Shown here: positions 1 to 7,682 of the stretch, piece by piece
Numbering within the stretch: the first letter of the stretch is position 1
Layout of the letters: every line of letters starts with the position of its first letter
Notes under the pieces: model-generated
Database searches by the model: none
What the model was told of the DNA's origin: nothing
The model's input: the letters and a program-made list of their open reading frames with translations, nothing else
From: Bacillota bacterium
GTDB lineage: Bacteria > Bacillota_E > Sulfobacillia > Sulfobacillales > JAIMBI01
NCBI GenBank assembly: GCA_021828405.1
Contig: JAKARZ010000024.1
Location: 1 to 32,301 of the forward strand
DNA length: 32,301 bases
Direction: 5' to 3'
Position numbers and translations under genes: made by a program

Positions 1-75
1 GATCTGGGCAACCGGCGCCCTAGATAGATGGCCGTCCACGACAGAACTCGGCTTATTGTCAACTCGCCTGCCAGG

Positions 76-109
76 AAAGCCGGCGTCTGGTTCATCCAGA
101 GCCGGCTTT
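76..109. repeat. Strong inverted repeat, possible terminator hairpin
   Basis: The arms AAAGCCGGC (76-84) and GCCGGCTTT (101-109) are exact complements. They continue inward as TCTGG (86-90) and CCAGA (96-100) around a 5-base loop, with one bulged G at 85. No T-run follows on either strand, so a Rho-independent terminator is only one reading. It lies about 175 bases beyond the end of the minus-strand metallothionein-like gene. The rest of 1-284 holds no gene I can support. Confidence 0.5.
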
Positions 110-284
110 CGGTGTACCTGGTAATGCACCAGCCAAAGTCGCGAGAGACACGACCACCGGCTGGTTTGATACGTCACCCGCTGCCACACAACGTCCTCCC
201 ACCAACTCCGCGCATACCCGGACGGCGGAGCACCGCTCCGCCGTGTCGCGTGCTGTCACCTCAACCTATGCGCCGGTTCCTGAA

Positions 285-452
285 CTAGCGGGCGCTGCTG
301 TTCTCACTGCACTCGCAGTGCGCACAGCTGCACGTGCCTCCGCAACTGCAGTCGTGGTCGCACTCATCGCCGCGGCAGTTGCTGCAGCAGCAGTGTCCGG
401 CATCCTCCATCTGGGCTCGGTCCGTCGACGCCATCGTCCGGGGTCTGGTCAT
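285..452 (-). CDS. Metallothionein-like cysteine-rich metal-binding peptide
   Basis: This 55-residue protein has 11 cysteines packed between residues 21 and 48 (CCC, then CxxC, CxC and CxxCxC spacings) with His20, His33 and His45 interspersed. Such composition is typical of soluble metal-thiolate proteins that bind Cu(I), Zn(II) or Cd(II) in the cytoplasm. I chose the ATG at 452 because GGAAGG lies about 10 bases upstream; an in-frame ATG at 515 lacks a ribosome binding site. It follows the copZ-like gene on the same strand after an 86-base gap, so the two probably form one metal-responsive unit. The cysteine order does not clearly match the SmtA/BmtA or MymT families that I know. A function in copper buffering is inferred from the neighbour. 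It could instead be a chance Cys-rich ORF, but the density of Cys and His argues against that. Confidence 0.6.
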   Translation of the reverse strand: MTRPRTMASTDRAQMEDAGHCCCSNCRGDECDHDCSCGGTCSCAHCECSENSSAR

Positions 453-538
453 CTTGTCGCCGCCTTCCGCTTCGTAGTGGCACGCGGCTAGACTGCACCG
501 CTTTCGCGAAAACATACCCGCCCAGGCGGCGGAGGCTC

Positions 539-751
539 TCAGGCGACGTGGTAGCCGGCGGCCTCAATGGCCCGCGACAGCGCATCCAGGGTGGCGACGT
601 CCGTGTCGTAGGTCACGTGCGCCCGCTCTTCCTCGAGCGACACCGTGACCGTTTTCACCCCCGGCACCTCTTCGAGCGCCTCGCTCACGTTCATCACACA
701 GTGGTGGCAAGTCATCCCCGCGACTTTGATGTACTGTTCGACCATATTAGC
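539..751 (-). CDS. copZ: Copper chaperone, heavy-metal-associated (HMA) domain protein
   Basis: This 70-residue protein is a single HMA domain with the metal-binding motif GMTCHHC at residues 13-19, in the position of the CxxC loop of CopZ/Atx1 proteins. The family carries Cu(I) in the cytoplasm and hands it to P1B-type ATPases or copper regulators. I chose the GTG at 751 because AGGAGG lies exactly 6 bases upstream; an ATG at 745 is the alternative and the far-upstream start at 844 has no support. No copper ATPase or CsoR is in the window, so this is an isolated chaperone gene. It is followed on the same strand by the cysteine-rich peptide gene. HHC instead of the more usual AHC or MHC is a small variation. 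The family assignment is secure; the metal is inferred. Confidence 0.9.
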   Translation of the reverse strand, partial: ANMVEQYIKVAGMTCHHCVMNVSEALEEVPGVKTVTVSLEEERAHVTYDTDVATLDALSRAIEAAGYHVA

Positions 752-800
752 CACTATATCCCTCCTGTCGGCGGCAGTTTGGCTCGCCGCGTCACCAGTC

Positions 801-837
801 ATCATACTCCTCAGCGGGCCGCCTTTTCCGGCGGCCC
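801..837 (-). promoter_or_regulatory. Putative copZ promoter and palindromic operator
   Basis: On the minus strand TATGAT (806-801) resembles a -10 box about 50 bases before the copZ start. Directly upstream lies the perfect palindrome GGGCCGCC-N6-GGCGGCCC (816-837), where a metalloregulator could bind. No good -35 is visible, as is common for activator-dependent promoters. The palindrome could alternatively act as a hairpin. The regulator is unknown. Confidence 0.35.
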
Positions 838-890
838 GACGCATTCGCTGCCTGTCGGCTCCTTGCTATGGATGCACAACCGACGCACAT

Positions 891-920
891 AGTGCAATCC
901 CCATGCACTGGTGCTAAGAT
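891..920 (+). promoter_or_regulatory. Putative promoter and operator of the HxlR gene
   Basis: A -10-like TAAGAT (915-920) sits 17 bases from a weak -35-like GTGCAA (892-897). The perfect inverted repeat AGTGCA-N7-TGCACT (891-896 and 904-909) overlaps this promoter. A dyad placed here would suit binding by the dimeric HxlR protein encoded next, giving autorepression. The dyad is seen; the binding protein is inferred. Confidence 0.45.
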
Positions 921-957
921 AATTGCGCCTGGGGGAAGCTAGCTAGGAGGCATGGCG

Positions 958-1311
958 ATGACACTGAAGGGCAAGCCGAACCGCACCGAGGAGGCGGTAT
1001 CGGACAATGAGCACTGCCCCGTGGCGCTGACTGCACGGCTCATTGGGGATCCCTACATCCTGATGATCGTGCGCGACCTCGCCAATGGCACGCTGCGCTT
1101 TGGGTCCCTGTCCGATTCGGTCAGCGTGAACCCGCGCACCCTGACGGCACGGCTCCGCCGCATGGAGCAGGATGGCCTGATCGAGCGGCACATGTTTGCG
1201 GAGATCCCCCCGAGGGTGGAATATACGCTCACGGGCAAGGGCCGTGCGCTGCTCCCGGTGGTCGACGCGCTTCGCGCCTACGGCGACGCCTGGCTGGTAG
1301 GGCGGGTCTAA
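958..1311 (+). CDS. HxlR-family winged-helix transcriptional regulator
   Basis: This 117-residue protein matches the HxlR/MarR-like winged-helix family over nearly its whole length. It has an early Cys-Pro (residues near 18-19), the helix-turn-helix region with NPRTLTARLRRMEQDGLIER, and a wing with PPRVEYTLTGKG, followed by a dimerisation helix. HxlR proteins are small dimeric DNA-binding regulators, often of aldehyde, redox or quinone responses, and usually act on adjacent genes. AGGAGG at 945-950 is 7 bases from the ATG at 958 and only 1 base from the ATG at 952, so 958 is the better start. The metallo-hydrolase gene begins 35 bases after its stop, and copZ is divergent. It probably controls itself and the hydrolase, through the dyad just upstream. 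Confidence 0.9.
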   Translation: MTLKGKPNRTEEAVSDNEHCPVALTARLIGDPYILMIVRDLANGTLRFGSLSDSVSVNPRTLTARLRRMEQDGLIERHMFAEIPPRVEYTLTGKGRALLPVVDALRAYGDAWLVGRV

Positions 1312-1346
1312 GTCACGCATTATCTCGAGAAGCGGGGCGTGCCATC

Positions 1347-2144
1347 ATGAAGCTGTGGATCATCCCGGTGGGGACCTTTGACGCCGACGTCGGGACGCTC
1401 ACGCCGCAGGACCGCTCGGGAAATCGTCTCAGCTTCCCGGTTTACGCCTACCTGGTGGACATGGGTGGGCGCTGGCTCCTGTTTGACACCGGTTGCTCGC
1501 GCACTCTTATGACGGACCCGCAACACATTTTGGGATCGGCCGTGGCGTCGCTCACGCCGGTCATGGATCCGAACCGGGACTACATCACCGCGCGTCTCGG
1601 CGCGTTAGGGGTCGATCCTTCGCGCATCGACATCGTCGCCACCTCGCACATGCACTTTGACCACGCCGGCGCTAATGCGGATCCCGCATGGTCTCGGGCG
1701 GAATTTTGGGTTCAGCGCGCCGAGTGGGATGCCGTATCGGCCACGCCGCGCCGCTATCCCGACGGTGGGTGGCATCCGCAGGCCGGCGTCCGCGTTCGTC
1801 TCATCGACGGCGATGTGCCGGTCGCGCCCGGCGTCACGCTGGTGGCCACGCCCGGGCATACGCCGGGCCATCAGTCCCTCATGCTTCAGTTTCCCGGTGG
1901 GGGCGGCGTGTTCATCACCAGCGACGCCGTCTACAGTCGGTCCCACTATGATCCCGCCCATGTGGGGACAGCCGCGGACCCTGCCATCAGTGCCCTCTCC
2001 GTCCAAAAAATTCAGGCTCTGTGCCGTCAGCACGACCTGGTCCCCTTCTTCAGCCACGATCCGCAGCAGGCTCAGGCCGAGGGATGGCGGCTGGCGCCGG
2101 ACGCGTATGCGGAAGGCAAGTTCCCGACTCCCCAGCCCACCTGA
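1347..2144 (+). CDS. Metallo-beta-lactamase-fold hydrolase, N-acyl homoserine lactonase-like
   Basis: This 265-residue protein has the complete metallo-beta-lactamase metal set: HMHFDH at residues 101-106, a later His in TPGHTPGH, an Asp in ITSDAVYS, and a final His in FFSHDP. The order and spacing fit the AiiA/AttM-type lactonase branch, which opens lactone rings with a dinuclear metal centre. Enzymes of this branch can quench quorum signals, but many relatives hydrolyse other lactones or esters. No signal peptide is visible, so it should be cytoplasmic. It follows the HxlR gene by 35 bases and precedes an acyl-CoA synthetase, which suggests a metabolic lactone or acyl substrate. No quorum-signal synthase is present in the window. 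The fold is secure; the substrate is open. Confidence 0.85.
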   Translation: MKLWIIPVGTFDADVGTLTPQDRSGNRLSFPVYAYLVDMGGRWLLFDTGCSRTLMTDPQHILGSAVASLTPVMDPNRDYITARLGALGVDPSRIDIVATSHMHFDHAGANADPAWSRAEFWVQRAEWDAVSATPRRYPDGGWHPQAGVRVRLIDGDVPVAPGVTLVATPGHTPGHQSLMLQFPGGGGVFITSDAVYSRSHYDPAHVGTAADPAISALSVQKIQALCRQHDLVPFFSHDPQQAQAEGWRLAPDAYAEGKFPTPQPT

Positions 2145-2216
2145 GCCCAGCCGGGCCGAATACACGAACAGGAATTCTTGGTTGGGGCGACGAAGTAGCT
2201 TGCCGAGGTGGGTGCT

Positions 2217-3977
2217 GTGGGCAATTTTGCGTGCAACGTGCTCCGATACGGGATGGCCCATGCTGCGGACTCGGCACAGTGGGTGCGCACGACCGAGGGC
2301 TGGACTCCCATCACCTACGAGCGCATGGCGTCACGGGTCGCAAGCCTGACCCTGTGGCTCCGCCAACAGGGAATTCAGGCGGGCGATCGCGTAGTCCTCA
2401 TGGCCCCCACATCTCCCGAGTGGGTGTGGGCCGACTTGGCGGTGCTGGCGCTGGGCGCCGTCGTGGTTCCCATCTATCCGTCGCTCCAAGCCGCGCAGGT
2501 CATGGAGATGCTGGAGGACTCCGGCGCACGCTTGGCGGTGATGGCGGATGCGGAGCAGGAGGCGAAGCTACCGGTGGGGTTCCCCCGCCTCGTGATGAGC
2601 TATCCCCGCTGGCAACAGGCGATCACCCAGGCCCATCCTCCCGATCTGGCCACCTGGCTCAACGAGGTTGACACGGTGTCCGATGACCAGTTGGCGACGC
2701 TAGTGTACACCTCCGGCACCACCGCCCACTCGCGCGGCGTCATGCTGTCGCATGGAAATCTCCTCGGCAACCTCGCGGGGCTCGACATGTTGGCCGAAAG
2801 CGACCCCACCATCCGCATGACCCGGCAAGATCGGGCGCTGGCCGTGCTACCGCTGGCACACATCTTTGAGCGGCTGGTGCACCACTACATGCTCGGACGC
2901 GGCGTCGCCATCTACTACACATCCCCGAACCGGATGGCGGAAGACATCACCTCCGCGCACCCCACCCTGATGATATCGGTGCCACGCATCTACGAGCGTG
3001 TTTTTTCCGCCATCAACGAGGGAGCCAAAGGACCGTTGCCGCGCCGGATTGTGGCCGCCAGTATCCCGGTCGCGCGCCGCCGAGCGGACCGCCTGGTCGC
3101 CGGCACGCTCCCCCGTACTCGCGAATGGCTGGCCGAGCGCTTCTACGACCTGCTGGTGTACCGCAAGGTCCGCCGGGCACTGGGGGGATCGCTGCGGTTC
3201 GCGTATTCCGGCGGCGCGCCCCTGCACCCGGATCTCGCGCGCTTCTTCGTGGGAGCCGGCATTCCGGTGCTCGAGGGCTACGGCCTTACCGAAACCTCGC
3301 CGGTCGTGTCGGTCAACACGGGAAGATCCCTCGCCTTCGGGACCGTAGGCCGGCCGTTGCCCAACGTCCGCGTCATGATCGCCCACGACGGGGAAGTGTG
3401 GTGCCAGGGCCCGAGCATCATGGTGGGCTACTGGCATCGGCCGGAGGAAACCGCCGAGGTGCTGGTCGACGGCTGGTTTCACACCGGGGATGTCGGTGAG
3501 CTGCTGCCATCGGGCCACTTGAAAATTTTGGACCGCAAACGCGCCATCTTGGTGTTGTCCACTGGCAAGAACGTGGTGCCGCTGGCCATCTGCCAGGCGC
3601 TGGAGGCATCGCCCTGGATCGCGCAGGCGGTACTGCTGGGCGACCGGCGCAAGTACGTGGCCGCGCTGTTGGCACCCGACCTGACCCAGTTGAGTGCGTG
3701 GGCGGAAAGCCAAGGACTCGAGACGCTGGAACCGGCGGTACTCCTGCGCCACCCTGCCTGCCGGGCCCTCATCGATGCTGAGATTGCGGCCCGCACAGCC
3801 GGTTTTGCCGCCTTTGAGCAGCCCAAGCGCTGGGCGTGGGTGGACGAGCCGTTCACCGAAGAAAACGGGCAGCTCACCCCCACCCTCAAAATCAAGACGC
3901 GGGTCGTGGAGGAACGCTACCGAAACCTCATCGCCACGCTCTATCCCGACGACGCGGATGGCCCCGGTACCCACTGA
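2217..3977 (+). CDS. AMP-forming long-chain acyl-CoA synthetase (FadD/FACS family)
   Basis: This is a 586-residue adenylate-forming enzyme that would activate a carboxylic acid to its acyl-AMP and then acyl-CoA. Core motifs are visible in order: the P-loop-like YTSGTTAHSRGV, the A5-type YGLTETSPVVSVN, the hinge/A7 region GWFHTGDVGEL, A8 LKILDRKRAI, and the C-terminal lysine region TPTLKIKTR. The layout VLSTGKNV plus its length match the bacterial and plant long-chain synthetases. The P-loop is odd: the usual TGxPKG is TAHSRG, with the conserved glycine replaced by Ala and the lysine by Arg. GAGGTG sits 6 bases before the GTG at 2217, so I prefer it to the GTG at 2208. It lies 72 bases behind the lactonase-like gene, probably in the same transcript. 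The substrate is not deducible. Confidence 0.88.
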   Translation: MGNFACNVLRYGMAHAADSAQWVRTTEGWTPITYERMASRVASLTLWLRQQGIQAGDRVVLMAPTSPEWVWADLAVLALGAVVVPIYPSLQAAQVMEMLEDSGARLAVMADAEQEAKLPVGFPRLVMSYPRWQQAITQAHPPDLATWLNEVDTVSDDQLATLVYTSGTTAHSRGVMLSHGNLLGNLAGLDMLAESDPTIRMTRQDRALAVLPLAHIFERLVHHYMLGRGVAIYYTSPNRMAEDITSAHPTLMISVPRIYERVFSAINEGAKGPLPRRIVAASIPVARRRADRLVAGTLPRTREWLAERFYDLLVYRKVRRALGGSLRFAYSGGAPLHPDLARFFVGAGIPVLEGYGLTETSPVVSVNTGRSLAFGTVGRPLPNVRVMIAHDGEVWCQGPSIMVGYWHRPEETAEVLVDGWFHTGDVGELLPSGHLKILDRKRAILVLSTGKNVVPLAICQALEASPWIAQAVLLGDRRKYVAALLAPDLTQLSAWAESQGLETLEPAVLLRHPACRALIDAEIAARTAGFAAFEQPKRWAWVDEPFTEENGQLTPTLKIKTRVVEERYRNLIATLYPDDADGPGTH

Positions 3978-4463
3978 GCGATCCGAGGGGCACGAGGCCC
4001 GGAGGCGCACAGCATCAGCTGATTCAAGCCTGAGTGTGGCTCCGCTGTGGACCACCGCTCCCTGTGGCCCTCGCCAAAGTCCTCATTCCGGGGGAGCTGT
4101 CCGGTCCCAGCGCTTCGCCGATGCGACCAAACCGAGCAGGACAGCATTCCCAGGGACTTGCTGGGCCACCCACTCCGGCCACATGCGCAGGCCACAAATC
4201 AGGGGTACACCATCGGCCCCCACGGCTTAGACCGAGGTTGTGAGGCGTACAAAGGCCGACCGGAGCATCTAACCTCCAGAATCCCCGCCGAACGCCAAGG
4301 GCTTCCCTTCGGCGCCCTGGTGCACCGCGATCCTGGAGCCCAACGCCCACGGCGCCACGCGCGGCTCGAAGTCCCCCGTCGCTGCCGAGCGTGTTTTTCC
4401 CGCCGCTGCATACCCTACCGAACAGAAGGCTAAAGCTTCGGCAGCCAGGAATGGGGGGTGCAC
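3978..4463. other. Gene-free stretch
   Basis: No reading frame here has both a credible ribosome binding site and a recognisable family. Short open frames on both strands look like shadows of GC-rich DNA. I see no tRNA, terminator with a T-run, or repeat. Confidence 0.5.
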
Positions 4464-4652
4464 ATGACGCTGTTGGACGAGTACCATCAAGCCCTCGCGG
4501 AGTGGCACGCGGCCACCGCGGCCTTTGATGCAGCAGATGACGCCTACGTCGATTACTACACCCTGCGGCTGACCGCCGCCGAGCATAAGTTGGACATGGT
4601 GCTCCGACTGCTGAAAGCCGAACACACGGACGCCGCCCCGCTCACACGCTGA
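4464..4652 (+). CDS. DUF2508 (YaaL-like) small protein
   Basis: This 62-residue protein matches the DUF2508/YaaL family pattern: an amphipathic first helix with EW followed about 20 residues later by VDYYTLRLTAAEHKLDMVL and a second helix. The Asp-Tyr pair before the second helix is the hallmark I relied on. In Bacillus the homologue is encoded between recR and bofA, and its molecular role is not known. Here it stands alone, with no recR, dnaX or bofA beside it. GGGGGG lies 5 bases before the ATG at 4464; a GTG at 4458 is an alternative. The helical composition suggests a small cytoplasmic protein. Family membership is by pattern recognition, not a search. Confidence 0.65.
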   Translation: MTLLDEYHQALAEWHAATAAFDAADDAYVDYYTLRLTAAEHKLDMVLRLLKAEHTDAAPLTR

Positions 4653-5102
4653 CCTCCCCCCAGGCGCTGTGCCGCCGACCTGCTCGAGGGCATCCCGGCC
4701 CCGACGCGCATGGGAAGGAGGCGTTGGCTAAAGAATGCCAGGAAGCGCGCGTGCTTGGCATCGTGCCCGTGCCGGTCGATGGTGGGCGTCCGTCGGTCGC
4801 CCCGCTGCCATCGCCGACGCTGACGAGACGCCCAAGCCCCACCGGCATATGCTCTCCGTGCCTGGCTTGGGCGCTCGTCCACCCCTGTCGCGCACGCCAC
4901 GGGCCAGCCGGAATGAATCACCCGCGGGCCCCGTGACCAGACCGCCGCAGTCCCGGCGCCACGCGTTCATGTTGGCTGGCCGCCAGGATACGCGAATGAC
5001 CACTGGCTCCGAACCCGGCGCCGGCTGCTCCCGCCGACCCGCTCCCAACCCGCGGGTCTCCACCGCGCTCCATCACCCCGGCCCCGTATGGGTTGCAGCG
5101 GC
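4653..5102. other. Degraded region with an isolated strong ribosome binding site
   Basis: GGAAGGAGG (4713-4721) precedes a TTG at 4724 that opens a 70-codon frame to 4936. Its start, with VLGIVPVPVD, faintly resembles the mid-part of class I/MocR aminotransferases, but the frame soon turns into low-complexity Pro/Arg sequence. I read it as a frameshifted remnant at best. No other gene is supportable in this interval. Confidence 0.25.
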
Positions 5103-5788
5103 TCTATCTCGAACCGGCGACATCGCCAAGCCGCTGAGGCCACAGCAGATAGGCCACCCAGCCGCGATACGGATGGTTGGATTCCCGCCAGCGCTCGATC
5201 CCGAGCGCGACGAAGGGTTGGCCCACCGTGGCAAGCACCACGGCCGCCTTCCTGAGCCCGAGATCGCTTGCCATCCGCGCATCGTCGTCCCTCTACCCAA
5301 ACAGCCGAACACCGGCTGTGGTCCACGGTCCTACCCCTGGCCGCTTCTGCAGGCGCAGCCCAGTGGGCCGCAAACTGGAGGATGGTGGCGGGGCGGCCGG
5401 GAATAGCATCCGCCACCAACCCGTCCACGGTTTCCGGCGAGGCGTCGCGCACCGGTCGCATGCCCCACCACCAGGCGACCAAGGGACTGAGCTACGGGTC
5501 CTGCCGAACCCGCGCCCAAAACGCCGCGGCGTCGACATCCACGGAGAATCGCCACGCCAGGCACTTGGCGGCGGGGGCGGGCGCGGTGCAGTGCACGCGA
5601 ATGCGGACTGAGACGACGCATGCCGTGACGGCTACCGAGCCGCCTCCGGCAAGAGGGACCACCGACTCCCAGTTCGCTTCGGCATGGCCCACCACCCGCG
5701 CATCGTGCGTGTTTTCCTGGCAGGCGAACGCTAACCTGCGCTCCCAGTGAAAGAGACCCGACACCGGCACCAACGTCTCCCTCGGCAT
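5103..5788 (-). pseudogene. Frameshifted gene remnant of unknown family
   Basis: Three consecutive minus-strand pieces read like real protein but lie in different frames. The first (5788-5492) contains RLAFACQENTHDARVVGHAE and ends with WARVRQDP. The second (about 5482-5340) has VDGLVADAIPGRPATILQFA. The third (about 5290-5103) has KAAVVLATVGQPFVALGIER and ends with RLGDVAGSR and a stop. Joined, they would make a protein of roughly 200 residues. I do not recognise the family. At least two frameshifts are needed, so I call it a decayed gene rather than several small genes. It runs in the same direction as rpoD-dnaG upstream. Confidence 0.35.
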
Positions 5789-5989
5789 GCGTTCCGTGTA
5801 GCGACGACCCTAGTCTAGTAGCCGACTCATCCCACGCGCCGGCGCTAGAATTCGCGTCGAAGGCCAAGGGCGCGGACGTGCCGGCGGCCCCTCAACGTAC
5901 TGGCGCAGGCCGCGTTCAGCACGGAGGCGATGCTGAGCCCCGCATTTCCACGGGATGCGCACCCGTGCTGGACGGGGCTCACCTAATGC

Positions 5990-6290
5990 TCGGCACCCGC
6001 TTAAAGCTCGGGCCGGGCGGACGTCCCGCCGGCTCTGCGCGGCTTAGGGGGCGCCCGCCAGCAGCGCCCGCTGGACCTGTTGCGGCCCGTGACGCTCTTC
6101 GAGACAGGGATTGCCACCGTGAGGGCGGACATCGCCCCCCGGGCCGCACATTTTGCGGACGCCCCCGGAAGCGCGGCCCGGAAGCCGCGGGCGGCAGCGT
6201 ACTTCACGCCGTAGGCGCCGGGGCGACACCTGCCTGGCGGCGTACCAGGTGTGTTCAAGACTCCGGGATCCGCCCATCGAGTCCAGGCGC
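5990..6290 (-). pseudogene. Decayed short-chain dehydrogenase/reductase fragment
   Basis: Minus-strand frames carry pieces resembling the middle and end of an SDR enzyme. One frame has GAYGVKYAAARGF, like the Tyr-x3-Lys catalytic helix region but without a clean YxxxK. Another has NPCLEERHGPQQVQRALLAG, like the segment after the PG turn in SDRs that leads to substrate-loop residues. The Rossmann N-terminus is not recognisable and the pieces are in different frames. It would be non-functional. The family assignment rests on pattern only. Confidence 0.4.
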
Positions 6291-6478
6291 GGACTGCTGC
6301 GGCCAAGGGACCCGGTTGCCCTGCTGCCACGCCACGCGCCACTCCTAAACGTCGGCCCGTCGCGGCGGCGGGCATGCGGCTAAAAGCGGGCCCCGGTAGA
6401 GGAAGGGAGAATCGGACGCCCAGTGCATTTTCTTGTGCGTGCTCGTGCTGGTCCGCGGCGGCCCCAGCGACGAGCCGA

Positions 6479-6499
6479 GCGGAGGCACCTCGCCTCCGC
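6479..6499 (-). terminator. Hairpin downstream of rpoD
   Basis: GCGGAGGC and GCCTCCGC form a perfect 8-bp stem with a 5-base loop, starting 12 bases after the rpoD stop. There is no T-run after it, so it may be a weak or factor-assisted terminator. Confidence 0.4.
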
Positions 6500-6510
6500 C
6501 TTGGCCCGCA

Positions 6511-7680
6511 TTAGTCGAGGTAGTCTCTGAGCTTCTTGCTGCGGGTCGGGTGTCGCAGCTTTCGGAGCGCCTTCGCCTCAATCTGCCGAATGCGCTCGCG
6601 GGTGACGCCAAACACCTGTCCCACCTCTTCCAATGTGCGCGCACGGCCGTCCGACAGCCCGAAGCGCAGCCGCAAAACCTTCTCCTCACGGCTCGTCAGC
6701 GTGTCCAGCACTTCCTCCAGCTGCTCTTTCAGCAATTGGTACCCGGCCGCCTCCGCTGGCGCAGGCGCCTCCTCGTCTTCTATAAAGTCGCCCAAGTGGG
6801 AGTCTTCCTCCTCCCCAATGGGCGTTTCCAGGGAGACGGGTTCTTGAGCCACTTTTTGGATCTCGCGGACACGTTCCACCGTGATGCCCATCTCCGCAGC
6901 AATCTCTTCGGGCAACGGGTCTCGTCCCAGATCCTGCAGCAGCTTCCGCTGGATCCGGATAAGCTTGTTGATGGTTTCCACCATGTGCACTGGAATGCGA
7001 ATTGTCCGTGCCTGGTCGGCAATGGCCCGCGTGATGGCCTGCCGAATCCACCAGGTGGCATAGGTGCTAAACTTGTACCCCTTGCGGTAGTCAAACTTCT
7101 CGACAGCCTTGATGAGGCCCAGGTTGCCTTCTTGGATCAGATCCAAGAACAGCATACCGCGGCCGACGTATCGCTTGGCGATGGAAACCACCAGCCGCAG
7201 GTTCGCCTCCGCGAGCTTCTTCTTGGCCTCCTCATCCCCCTGCTCAATCTGCTTGGCCAGCGATACTTCCTGCGCGGCGTTCAAGAGCGGCACCCGTCCA
7301 ATCTCTTTGAGGTACATGCGCACGGGATCGTCAATGGCCACGCCTTCCGGCACCGCCAGGGCATTGGGCGCCTTGTGGGGTTCCTCGTCTTCGTCTTCTT
7401 CGTCCTCGTCTTCCGCAACCACCCCGTCTCCGCCATCCGCCGCCTTCTTGTCGCTGACAAGATCTACGTTCTCCTGGCCAATCAACTCATAGACGGCGTC
7501 AATCTGGTCGGTGGGGATGTCCATGGCTTGGAGCGCGTCTAACAGCTCCCCGTAGGTCAGCCTGTTGCCACGGTCCTTGGCACGGCTCACCAGGGTTCGC
7601 ACAATCTCCAGCACTGCTCGCTGCTCTTCGCGCGGCACATCCTCCGACAGTCCGTGGGCCAGTCCGCCTGCCTTCGCCAT
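6511..7680 (-). CDS. rpoD: Primary sigma factor SigA/RpoD
   Basis: This 389-residue protein is the housekeeping sigma-70 factor that directs RNA polymerase to -35/-10 promoters. Visible parts in order: a region 1.1-like helical N-terminus, an acidic linker ([11 protein letters not shown]), region 1.2 ([17 protein letters not shown]), region 2 with [20 protein letters not shown], region 3, and region 4 with the helix-turn-helix [20 protein letters not shown]. Size and short region 1 fit Gram-positive SigA proteins. The better start is the ATG at 7680, 7 bases after AAGGGAGG; the ATG at 7686 overlaps the dnaG stop but has no spacing to that site. It begins just 2 bases after dnaG ends, so the two are co-transcribed in the classical macromolecular-synthesis order. 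Confidence 0.97.
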   Translation of the reverse strand: MAKAGGLAHGLSEDVPREEQRAVLEIVRTLVSRAKDRGNRLTYGELLDALQAMDIPTDQIDAVYELIGQENVDLVSDKKAADGGDGVVAEDEDEEDEDEEPHKAPNALAVPEGVAIDDPVRMYLKEIGRVPLLNAAQEVSLAKQIEQGDEEAKKKLAEANLRLVVSIAKRYVGRGMLFLDLIQEGNLGLIKAVEKFDYRKGYKFSTYATWWIRQAITRAIADQARTIRIPVHMVETINKLIRIQRKLLQDLGRDPLPEEIAAEMGITVERVREIQKVAQEPVSLETPIGEEEDSHLGDFIEDEEAPAPAEAAGYQLLKEQLEEVLDTLTSREEKVLRLRFGLSDGRARTLEEVGQVFGVTRERIRQIEAKALRKLRHPTRSKKLRDYLD

Positions 7681-7682
7681 CC

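Noticed and set aside
243..491. Ala/Val-rich plus-strand frame with apparent membrane character
   Set aside because: It is the exact antisense of the cysteine-rich gene; its Ala/Val content is the complement of Cys codons.
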